A stretch of 64,000 nucleotides of DNA from UBA2287 sp964479665. Its GTDB lineage: Bacteria; Bacteroidota; Bacteroidia; Bacteroidales; Tenuifilaceae. Every line of letters starts with the position of its first letter. Position 1 is the stretch's first letter. The notes under the pieces were generated by a model. The model saw only the letters and a program-made list of their open reading frames with translations. It had not been told where the DNA came from and ran no database searches. The stretch spans positions 62,001-126,000 of the forward strand of contig CAYZNN010000003.1 in assembly GCA_964479665.1 (NCBI GenBank), given 5' to 3'. The position numbers and the translations under genes were made by a program. Shown piece after piece: positions 44,257 through 52,281 of this stretch.

Positions 44257-45882
44257 ATGCCGCACGTTACCAAGTACGTTTTTGTTACCGGTGGGGTAAC
44301 CTCATCGTTGGGAAAAGGGATCATATCGGCCTCGTTGGCCAAATTGCTTCAGAGTCGTGGCTACAGTGTAACCATACAAAAACTCGACCCCTATATTAAT
44401 GTCGATCCAGGAACTTTGAATCCCTACGAGCATGGCGAGTGCTTTGTAACTGAGGATGGTGCCGAAACCGATTTGGATCTCGGTCATTACGAGCGGTTTC
44501 TGAATATTCACACCACCAAGGGCAACAATGTTACTACCGGAAAAATATATCAAACCGTAATAAACAAGGAGAGAAGGGGTGAGTATTTGGGCAAAACGGT
44601 ACAGGTTATCCCTCATATTACCGATGAAATTAAACGACGAATTAAACTGCTGGGAACCAAGCAGAAGTTCGATGTTGTAATTACTGAGATTGGAGGAACC
44701 GTTGGCGATATTGAGTCGTTACCCTACATTGAAGCTGTGCGACAGCTTAGGTGGGAACTGGGCCCTACCAATTCGGCATTTGTGCATTTAACTCTGGTAC
44801 CCTTTCTGGCTGCATCGCGAGAATTGAAAACCAAGCCAACCCAGCATTCGGTTAAGGTTATGCTCGAAAATGGAATCCAACCCGATGTGCTGGTGCTTCG
44901 AACAGAACATCCTTTAAATGTCGAGATTCGTCGGAAGGTTGCCCTTTTTTGCAACGTCGACCTCGATTCGGTTATCGAGTCCATTGATGTTTCAACAATT
45001 TACGAAGTTCCTCTCCTTATGCAAAAGGAGAAACTCGATGAAATTGTACTGCGCAAGCTTAACCTTCCCATTGGCGAGGAGCCCCAAATGAAACCCTGGA
45101 AACAGTTTGTTTCCAAACTCAAAAATCCGAAAAATAGGGTTCGAATTGGTTTGGTTGGTAAGTATGTCGAATTACCCGATGCATACAAATCGATTGTGGA
45201 GGCGCTTATACATGCAGGTGCCAGCAACGAGGCTAAGGTTGAAATTGTGTCGGTGCATTCAGAAGATATAAATGAAGTTACCATTCAGGATAAACTGGGA
45301 TCGCTTAAAGGTATACTAGTTGCTCCCGGCTTTGGCCATAGGGGCATTGAAGGTAAAATACTAGCTTGCAAGTTTGCCCGCGAAAATGGGATTCCCTTTT
45401 TTGGCATTTGCTTAGGCATGCAGTGTGCAGTTATAGAATTTGCCCGAAATGTTTTGGGAATGGAAAATGCTCATTCAACAGAAATGATGCACACAACTCC
45501 ATACCCAGTAATCGACCTGATGGAGAACCAAAAAGGAGTAACCGATAAAGGAGGCACCATGCGTTTGGGCGCTTACCCATGCAGCATTAAAAAGGATTCG
45601 AAAGCATATGAGGCATACAATAAAACTGAAGTGTCTGAAAGGCACAGGCATAGGTACGAGTTTAATAATACCTATTTGGCTCAATTCGAGCAAAAGGGCA
45701 TGCGCCCTGTGGGAATTAACCCCGAAACCTGCCTGGTAGAGATGATTGAAATCCCTAATCACCCCTGGTTTATTAGCGTTCAGTTTCATCCCGAATACAA
45801 AAGTACTGTAATGGATCCTCATCCTTTGTTTGTTAATTTTGTAAAAGCTGCCCTTAATTATCAAAAAGCGAGCGATAAATGA
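44257..45882 (+). CDS. pyrG: CTP synthase
   Basis: 541 residues. The N-terminal amidoligase domain has KYVFVTGGVTSSLGKGIISA, LDPYINVDPGTLNPYEHGE and EIGGTVGDIES. The C-terminal glutaminase domain has FGICLGMQ with the nucleophile Cys and the HPEYKS His/Glu pair. It makes CTP from UTP, ATP and glutamine. Its stop overlaps the start of the next gene (ATGA). Confidence 0.98.
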   Translation: MPHVTKYVFVTGGVTSSLGKGIISASLAKLLQSRGYSVTIQKLDPYINVDPGTLNPYEHGECFVTEDGAETDLDLGHYERFLNIHTTKGNNVTTGKIYQTVINKERRGEYLGKTVQVIPHITDEIKRRIKLLGTKQKFDVVITEIGGTVGDIESLPYIEAVRQLRWELGPTNSAFVHLTLVPFLAASRELKTKPTQHSVKVMLENGIQPDVLVLRTEHPLNVEIRRKVALFCNVDLDSVIESIDVSTIYEVPLLMQKEKLDEIVLRKLNLPIGEEPQMKPWKQFVSKLKNPKNRVRIGLVGKYVELPDAYKSIVEALIHAGASNEAKVEIVSVHSEDINEVTIQDKLGSLKGILVAPGFGHRGIEGKILACKFARENGIPFFGICLGMQCAVIEFARNVLGMENAHSTEMMHTTPYPVIDLMENQKGVTDKGGTMRLGAYPCSIKKDSKAYEAYNKTEVSERHRHRYEFNNTYLAQFEQKGMRPVGINPETCLVEMIEIPNHPWFISVQFHPEYKSTVMDPHPLFVNFVKAALNYQKASDK

Positions 45883-46352
45883 ACCGAATAATTATAATAC
45901 TTTTCCTATTTTTCCCCATTTTGGCTATTGCACAGGGAAAACAAATAACCGATTTCGAAACGCTAATGAAAACCCTTAATACTGGGGGGCAAGTTAGGGT
46001 TGTTATTGAATACGGCAAATGCCAGTTAATAGTCGATAATGAAATACAGAAAGAATCGCCCAATGCTATCAGTGGCCTAAACATCGATACTTACGAATTC
46101 TTTGCCCGAAAAACGGTTCGAAATAACGAAAAAGCATTTCTAGTATTTTCAGAGAATAAATTAATTCAGAACCCCAAGGGTAAGGGGTATGTATATAATT
46201 ACGGAAAGGTGCGTATCGACGAGGATGGAGAGGTGAAAATTACTGTTTCGTATGTCGATCCCTTAACGCTCGAGGAAACTATGACCGAAAAATTCTTCAC
46301 AATCATTAATAACGGGAAAAATAGTGGGGCTCTTTACATTTTCCAATTGTAG
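45879..46352 (+). CDS. Secreted VirK-like protein
   Basis: 157 residues with a signal peptide (~1-19, ending AIAQ). The rest is a small beta-rich domain: LNTGGQVRVVIEYGKCQL, SGLNIDTYEFFARKTV, FLVFSENKLI and VRIDEDGEVKITV. The pattern (single Cys after an early strand, a fixed subject-like N-I-D-T-Y strand, an F-S-E strand) resembles the VirK family. No function is known for most members. It overlaps pyrG by 4 bp, so it is probably translationally coupled. Confidence 0.55.
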   Translation: MNRIIIILFLFFPILAIAQGKQITDFETLMKTLNTGGQVRVVIEYGKCQLIVDNEIQKESPNAISGLNIDTYEFFARKTVRNNEKAFLVFSENKLIQNPKGKGYVYNYGKVRIDEDGEVKITVSYVDPLTLEETMTEKFFTIINNGKNSGALYIFQL

Positions 46353-46377
46353 ATTTATATTATACCTAATATTATTT

Positions 46378-46404
46378 AAGTCCTACGAGTTAGGACTTTT
46401 TTTG
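46378..46404 (+). terminator. Terminator of the pyrG/VirK-like transcript
   Basis: AAGTCCTA (46378-46385) pairs with TAGGACTT (46391-46398) across CGAGT, followed by a T-run. Confidence 0.9.
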
Positions 46405-46429
46405 TACCTTAGTTATTCAACTTTTTATC

Positions 46430-49306
46430 ATGGTTTCCTTTCTTCAGGAGGTAGTGAACGATTTGAAAAATCGTTTTCCTCAGGGTTTTGAAAATGTAAC
46501 TTTAGTTTTTCCGAATAGGAGAGCAAGCGTTTTTTTTATTCATTACTTAGCGCAAAGTATCGATAAACCAGTTTGGGCTCCCAAAACCGTAACCATAAGC
46601 GATATAATGCTTAGGTTGTCGGGTTTGAAAATGGCCGATTCCATTTCGTTGGTTTTTAATTTATACAATTGCTTTTGCCAAATTACTAAAAGTAACGAGC
46701 CCTTCGACGAATTTTATTTTTGGGGAGAAGTATTATTATCCGATTTCGACCAGCTTGATAAGCATTTGGTCGATGCCCAGAAACTATTCTCGAATATTAA
46801 GGATTTAAAGGAAATTGAGGCCCAATTCGATTTTTTAACTCCCCAGCAGCGTCAGGTGCTTTCCGATTACCTTGGAGTAATGGGGACACAATCGGAACTG
46901 GCCGATAAATACTTGGGTATTTGGGAAAAACTGTGGCCCATTTATACTCAATTTAAAAAATCTTTACTTTCTCAGGGTGAGTGCTACGAGGGCATGGCAT
47001 ACCGTTTAGCGAGCGAAAAAATGAATGGTTCAGTTTCTAACTCTGAAACGGACAAATCCATCGCATTTATTGGTTTTAATACGCTGAATGTATGCGAACA
47101 TCAACTCTTTAACCATATCAAAAGAAATGGCAATGCCCTGTTTTACTGGGATATAATTGACTTTTTGCAACCTACCGATGAGGCTAATGCAACCATTTGG
47201 GAGAATCTGAAACTTTACCCAAATGCATTGAAAAGGGAAACTCAGAATGCTAAGGAAAATAAACCTAAAGTTACCATAGTAACCTCACCCAATGTGGTTT
47301 CGCAGGCAAAACTCCTACCCAAAATATTTAACGAATTGGTCAACGGCAACTCTGAAATTGATATTAATACCGCCATTGTATTACCCAACGAAAGTATTCT
47401 GCTTCCAGTTTTACGATCCATTCCCGAATCAAGTAATTTAATAAATGTAACCATTGGCTATCCCTTAAAAGAAACGCCAGCATACGGATTGGCTGAGCTT
47501 CTGGTGCGGTTGCAAATGAATGCAAAAACTGATTTGGATGGAGAGAAAACTTTTTACTTTCGAAATGTTTTGGCGCTGCTCAATCACCCTTTTATCCGGC
47601 TTTGCGATCCGAACTTTTCCAAACTATTACTTAAAAGTATTAAGAATCAGAATGTTTTGTTCCCTTCGCAATCGCTTTTTGCCGACTCCCCATTGCTTTG
47701 CAAAATTTTTAAACCGGTAGAGAGCGGTATGGCTCTATGCGATTACTTGATGGATGTATGTTCGTTGGTAACCAGCAAAATGGCTGCAATGGATGAAGGT
47801 GACTATGATGCATCGAATACCATTAATATCGAGTTTTTACTGGCCCTTCTCCGTAGTATTACCCGATTAAAGTCCAATATTGTTAAGTACGAATTCAATG
47901 TTGGTCATAAAGTTTTTTTTCAGTTGCTTAAGAAGGTTTTCTTACAGGAGCGCGTTTCTTTCGAGGGCGAACCCCTTTCTGGTGTTCAGGTTATGGGTTT
48001 TTTAGAGACCCGCGTGCTCAACTTCGAAAACATTGTAATTCTTTCGTTTAACGACGATTTAGTACCGGGAAAGCCTAGTCAGGTTTCCTTCGTGTCGCCA
48101 TCGTTACGAAAAGCATTCGGATTACCAAATCATAGGAATAATGAAGCCATTTATGCTTACAACTTTTTCCGACTTTTAGGAAGGGCAAAAAATGTTTACC
48201 TTGTTTATAGTGCTCGCACAGAAGGGGGTGCTTCGGGTGAGTTAAGCCGTTTTGCTTTGCAGCTTCAAATGGAGTATATGCCCAATTTGGTTCGAATGGT
48301 CGATGTAGGTTTCAACCTTAGCTTGGCTGCAAGTGCCCCTATTTCCATTGATAAAACGCCTGAGATTCTGAACGAGTTAATTGAACGGTTAAGCAAGAAG
48401 TACAATAGCATTAGTCTTTCTCCTAGTGGTCTTATTGCCTACATATCCTGTCCGTTACGTTTCTACTTTCGGTATGTAGTTGGCCTCTCCGAAACCGACG
48501 AGGTGGCCGAGGAGGTAGATGCTGTTCTCTTTGGAAAAATCATCCACTCTACAATCGATACGTTATATCAACCACATTGTGGTACCTGGCTAAATGCGCG
48601 AAGCATTAAGGCATTATCTGCCAATAGTTTGCAAATTGAATCGGTTCTTGACCAATCGATAATAGAGCACTTTGTTGGTTCCCATGCAGGTTCAGCAAAA
48701 AACCTGCTTTCGGGACGAAATGTGCTCATTCGAAATGCACTACTACATTTGGTAAAAAGGGTGCTGGCAGTAGACGAGCAGCGGGCACCCTTCTTTTTAG
48801 TGGGACATGAGCAGGAAACGGCTTTTAAAATTTCTTCGAGTATGAATGGAAGCCCCTTGGACGTTACCATTCGAGGTTCAATCGATAGGCTCGAAGGGAA
48901 CGAGGGTAAGTTTACAATAATCGATTTTAAAACAGGAAGCAACTTCGATAAGGGCCAAGTCAAAAATATTGAGGGTTTATTCCAAACAGCAACCATTGGA
49001 AAAAACAAGGAGGTTTTTCAAATTCTCTGTTATTCGCAATCTGTTGTAGAACAATATGGAGCACATACGGTTCAGCCATTCGTATGGTTTGTTCGAACAG
49101 TATTCCCGGGCGATACACCCAGCATTATAATTGGCGAGAAGACTAATAAAATACCTGTAAATAATTTTATTGATTATTCTGAAGAATTCAAAAAGCATTT
49201 AACTGCCTTGGTAAATTCAATATTCAATACCAATGAACCTTTTGCTCAAACAAGCCATGTACAAAACTGTAAAACCTGCCCTTACCGTGGAATTTGCAAT
49301 AGGTAA
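46430..49306 (+). CDS. AddB-like PD-(D/E)XK nuclease
   Basis: 958 residues. The N-terminal inactivated helicase-like part starts with VVNDLKNRFPQGFENVTLVF and continues through INTAIVLPNESILLPVL. The C-terminal PD-(D/E)XK nuclease (~660-958) has SPSGLIAYISCPLRFYFRYV (first cluster cysteine), FKISSSMNG, the catalytic IDFKTG (~828) and three further cysteines in CKTCPYRGIC. This Fe-S staple is the AddB/AdnB hallmark. The partner AddA helicase-nuclease is not in the window; its location should be checked. It is convergent with trkH and only 11 bp apart. Confidence 0.9.
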   Translation: MVSFLQEVVNDLKNRFPQGFENVTLVFPNRRASVFFIHYLAQSIDKPVWAPKTVTISDIMLRLSGLKMADSISLVFNLYNCFCQITKSNEPFDEFYFWGEVLLSDFDQLDKHLVDAQKLFSNIKDLKEIEAQFDFLTPQQRQVLSDYLGVMGTQSELADKYLGIWEKLWPIYTQFKKSLLSQGECYEGMAYRLASEKMNGSVSNSETDKSIAFIGFNTLNVCEHQLFNHIKRNGNALFYWDIIDFLQPTDEANATIWENLKLYPNALKRETQNAKENKPKVTIVTSPNVVSQAKLLPKIFNELVNGNSEIDINTAIVLPNESILLPVLRSIPESSNLINVTIGYPLKETPAYGLAELLVRLQMNAKTDLDGEKTFYFRNVLALLNHPFIRLCDPNFSKLLLKSIKNQNVLFPSQSLFADSPLLCKIFKPVESGMALCDYLMDVCSLVTSKMAAMDEGDYDASNTINIEFLLALLRSITRLKSNIVKYEFNVGHKVFFQLLKKVFLQERVSFEGEPLSGVQVMGFLETRVLNFENIVILSFNDDLVPGKPSQVSFVSPSLRKAFGLPNHRNNEAIYAYNFFRLLGRAKNVYLVYSARTEGGASGELSRFALQLQMEYMPNLVRMVDVGFNLSLAASAPISIDKTPEILNELIERLSKKYNSISLSPSGLIAYISCPLRFYFRYVVGLSETDEVAEEVDAVLFGKIIHSTIDTLYQPHCGTWLNARSIKALSANSLQIESVLDQSIIEHFVGSHAGSAKNLLSGRNVLIRNALLHLVKRVLAVDEQRAPFFLVGHEQETAFKISSSMNGSPLDVTIRGSIDRLEGNEGKFTIIDFKTGSNFDKGQVKNIEGLFQTATIGKNKEVFQILCYSQSVVEQYGAHTVQPFVWFVRTVFPGDTPSIIIGEKTNKIPVNNFIDYSEEFKKHLTALVNSIFNTNEPFAQTSHVQNCKTCPYRGICNR

Positions 49307-49317
49307 CCAACCGCAAA

Positions 49318-50760
49318 TTAAAAATTTCCCTTTTTTATCATAAATAGAGCGACAATATTGAAAATTTCAAGTCGGCCCAAAAGCATATTGATTGATAAAA
49401 CAAACTTACCAAGGGAAGGAAGGGATGAGTAGTTGGAGAGCGAACTAACATCACCAAAGCCCGGACCCACATTGCCAATGGTAGCAATCGAAGCCGAAAA
49501 GGCAGTGTACAAATCAACATCGAGTGCGGTTAAAATGAGGGTTGTTAAAAAGAACGTAAAAACGTAAAGTACAAGGAATGTGAGCGTTAGCCTTTCCAGT
49601 TGCTCGCTAACAACCCTGCCATTCATTCGAACCATAAAAACAGCCCTTGGATGCTGAATGAGTTTCAGTTGCTTGCCAAGAGATTTAAAGAAAAGGAAAA
49701 CCCTGTCGAATTTCAGTCCGCCCGAAGTGGACCCCACCATAGCGCATTGAATGGTAAAGTATATAAGAATAATTTGAACTAACGGGGGCCAAAGGTTTGA
49801 GTCGGCATTGGCAAAGCCGGTAGTTGAGCCCAGCGAAACCACCTGAAATGCTCCGTAGCGAAGCGAATCCCAAAAGTTATAGTACCCCGAAAAGAAAAGT
49901 TTGAGGGTTACAATAGTAACACCTATAGCAAGAATTCCTATAAATGCTCTGACTGTTTGGGTAGTGAACACATTCTCGCTTCTTCCGCTAACAGTACTGA
50001 AAAGTAGCCCGAAGTGCAGGCCCGAAACCACCATGAAGAAAATAATGATATAATCGATTATGGGGCTGTTATAATGCCCTACACTCAGATTTTTTGTTGA
50101 AAAACCGCCCGTTGCAATTGTGGCAAAGGAGTGGTTTAAGGCATCGAAAAAACTCATGCCCGCCAAAGTAAGCAAAACGGTTTCGATCAGGGTTAAACCT
50201 ACATAAACTATAACCAGTATATGAACAATTTTTCGGGCTTTGTATCTGAAATTGAGCTTCGATAGTTCGCTCATCTCAGCATTCAGGAGCGTAATTCTCG
50301 AACTGGTTGAATGGGGAAGTATGAGCAGTACAAACATGATTATACCCACTCCACCTATCCAGTGAGTTGCTGAGCGCCAGAACAGCAGCCCCATGGGCAG
50401 GGCTTCTACGTTGTTGAGTATGGAGGCACCGGTTGTGGTGAACCCCGAAACACTTTCGAACCATGAGTTTATAAGCGAAAACTCACCACCCCACATAATG
50501 TAAGGAAGCATACCCACCAGGCATGTAACAATCCAACCCGATGCGACAATTGCTAATCCTTCAGAAAATGAAATATCATCGTGACTTTCGACAAAAATGA
50601 ATGGAAAAAGCCCGAAAATAATGCAAATTAATGCACTGAAAAGCAGCGGTACGGTAGATGTTTCTGATTTAACTGCCGATATTGCAAATGCACTTAACAG
50701 GAAAAATGCATTGAAAAGCAATACGTAACCTGTAAATTTAATTATAACCTCTTTGCGCAT
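49318..50760 (-). CDS. trkH: TrkH/KtrB-type potassium transporter subunit
   Basis: 480 residues with about ten to twelve membrane helices. Pore-loop-like repeats are seen: SVSGFTTTGASILNNVE, IATGGFSTKNLS, GSTTGFANADS and ATIGNVGPGFGDVSS. These correspond to the four selectivity-filter glycine regions of the Trk/Ktr family. The inner membrane K+ channel subunit normally requires a TrkA/KtrA regulatory partner; none lies nearby. It starts 6 bp after the HAMP-sensor gene on the same strand. Confidence 0.95.
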   Translation of the reverse strand: MRKEVIIKFTGYVLLFNAFFLLSAFAISAVKSETSTVPLLFSALICIIFGLFPFIFVESHDDISFSEGLAIVASGWIVTCLVGMLPYIMWGGEFSLINSWFESVSGFTTTGASILNNVEALPMGLLFWRSATHWIGGVGIIMFVLLILPHSTSSRITLLNAEMSELSKLNFRYKARKIVHILVIVYVGLTLIETVLLTLAGMSFFDALNHSFATIATGGFSTKNLSVGHYNSPIIDYIIIFFMVVSGLHFGLLFSTVSGRSENVFTTQTVRAFIGILAIGVTIVTLKLFFSGYYNFWDSLRYGAFQVVSLGSTTGFANADSNLWPPLVQIILIYFTIQCAMVGSTSGGLKFDRVFLFFKSLGKQLKLIQHPRAVFMVRMNGRVVSEQLERLTLTFLVLYVFTFFLTTLILTALDVDLYTAFSASIATIGNVGPGFGDVSSLSNYSSLPSLGKFVLSINMLLGRLEIFNIVALFMIKKGNF

Positions 50761-50766
50761 ATGGCA

Positions 50767-51531
50767 TTACTTATTTTCATTCAAACGGTTCAATTTCTGA
50801 ATGAGCCCATTAATTTCGTTTCCCAACGTTTTTATCTCGTCGTTGGTGTTTAAATGGATTCTGAGCGAGCGGTCGCGGGGATTGAAAGACTTAACAGCCT
50901 CAATTAAATCGTGTATGGGCGAAACAAAGTATCTCGAAATGAAAAAGTTCAACAGAAGCGCAAAAACCAATCCCCCAATAATGGCAACTATACCCGGCAT
51001 TAATGCCCTGTGCGATTTATCCTTAAGTATCGATGCTTCGTCGAACATGCTCCGTTGGTTAAGGGTCATGAGTTCTGTAACGGCCAATTTTACATTAATA
51101 AACGATTGGTGTACGTCCTTCTGGTAAATCAAAATCTCTTCTTGGTTATGGAGAGGCTGTAAGGGTTTTCGCCACTTATTCTTGTATATGCGGTACAAAC
51201 TATCGATTCGAGTAACATACAAGTCCTCGCCTTCCTCAGTTATATTGTTTTTGGCAATTGTAAATGCTGCCATAAATGCGCTATCGGCACGATGAATAAT
51301 ATCACGACCCGAATCTACCTCGTCGAGAATAACAAGCAGTATGCCGCTATCTTCGCGCTCCAGCGCATCAATCATGGTTTGAGTTGCCTCAATGGTTTTA
51401 TAGTTATCGTCTATTAGTGCGCTTACCGAGCGGCTGAGTTTCAAAAATTCTATGGTTGAAACCGCTCCTGCTGCAATTAGCAATGCAATAAGCAGCATGA
51501 AACCAGCCAAAATCTTTTGTTTTAAGTTCAT
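50767..51531 (-). CDS. 4HB-MCP/HAMP membrane sensor without output domain
   Basis: 254 residues from ATG 51531 (MNLKQKILAGFMLLI). TM1 (~10-27), then a periplasmic four-helix bundle (~30-185) of the MCP type, TM2 (~190-210, IVAIIGGLVFALLLNFF) and HAMP with the usual SPIHDLIEAVKSF and ETIKTL-like second helix. It ends ~20 residues later with no kinase, cyclase or methyl-accepting domain. It may act as a regulatory partner of TrkH, encoded 6 bp downstream, or with a kinase encoded elsewhere. The intergenic region upstream has a TCAGGCT-AAT-AGCCTGA hairpin. Confidence 0.75.
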   Translation of the reverse strand: MNLKQKILAGFMLLIALLIAAGAVSTIEFLKLSRSVSALIDDNYKTIEATQTMIDALEREDSGILLVILDEVDSGRDIIHRADSAFMAAFTIAKNNITEEGEDLYVTRIDSLYRIYKNKWRKPLQPLHNQEEILIYQKDVHQSFINVKLAVTELMTLNQRSMFDEASILKDKSHRALMPGIVAIIGGLVFALLLNFFISRYFVSPIHDLIEAVKSFNPRDRSLRIHLNTNDEIKTLGNEINGLIQKLNRLNENK

Positions 51532-51660
51532 ATTTGTATGGATTAATTTCCAAAGGTAATATTCGAATATGGTAAATTGTTCTTTAATATTCCGTTTTAT
51601 TTTGGAAATTATTTGAAGGGAACAGCAATAAACGCTAATTATCACAAAGGAAAGAAGAAT

Positions 51661-51677
51661 TCAGGCTAATAGCCTGA
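51661..51677 (-). terminator. Weak terminator-like hairpin
   Basis: TCAGGCT-AAT-AGCCTGA is a perfect 7-bp stem with a 3-nt loop. On the minus strand it is followed by ATTCTTCTTTCC, so it may end the transcript of 51725-52228. Confidence 0.4.
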
Positions 51678-51724
51678 AGTAATGGCGTAAAAAGGGAGGG
51701 CTTTATTAATTTGTAGTCGCTTTT

Positions 51725-52228
51725 CTATCTCTTTTTATACAGAAATGTCAAATACAATGCGAAAACAATGGTTGTAATACCTTGTATATAGAGCGGAGTA
51801 GCAATTAGTTTAGAGTTAGGGATAAGCATAATGGCAATAAAACCAAACTTTAATGCATAGTATGCACCCTTGCTTAAAATAATAGATAGAATAATGGAGG
51901 CAAAGGCATTGCGGGTTTTGCTGAGTAATATGTGGAATAGCCAAACATTTAAAACTAGTTCTAGGGCAATCAGTACCATTTTAAAAAAATGGGGGTGCGA
52001 CGAAACCATAAAGCTGAAAAGTGGCAGGGTGAGGGCAATTATATAAGCGTTCACACGGTTTGTGTGAACAAGAGCCAATACTAGCATAAGCCTCATGGGT
52101 TCAATGAGGTATAAAGGGAAATTTAACAGATGCGAAACGGCCGGTACAAAATATATAAAGGCTAGGGCAATAAAGTTGAATGCTGCATTAAGCATTATAT
52201 ACTTGTTACTTTCTACTTTTGCTTTCAT
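51725..52228 (-). CDS. Small polytopic membrane protein
   Basis: 167 residues, about five to six hydrophobic segments with short loops (AAFNFIALAFIYFVPAV, LIEPMRLMLVLALVHTNR, AYIIALTLPLFSFMVS and more). The size and helix count resemble ECF-transporter S components, and the LLNVWLFHILLSKTR region is conserved in similar Bacteroidota proteins I recall. There is no motif strong enough to name a substrate. It stands alone between the HAMP-sensor gene and the solenoid/channel gene, all on the minus strand. Confidence 0.5.
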   Translation of the reverse strand: MKAKVESNKYIMLNAAFNFIALAFIYFVPAVSHLLNFPLYLIEPMRLMLVLALVHTNRVNAYIIALTLPLFSFMVSSHPHFFKMVLIALELVLNVWLFHILLSKTRNAFASIILSIILSKGAYYALKFGFIAIMLIPNSKLIATPLYIQGITTIVFALYLTFLYKKR

Positions 52229-52281
52229 ATGGTTGGTTGTTTGTAATATTTAAGAGTTGGATGGTTTAAATAGGTTTAATG

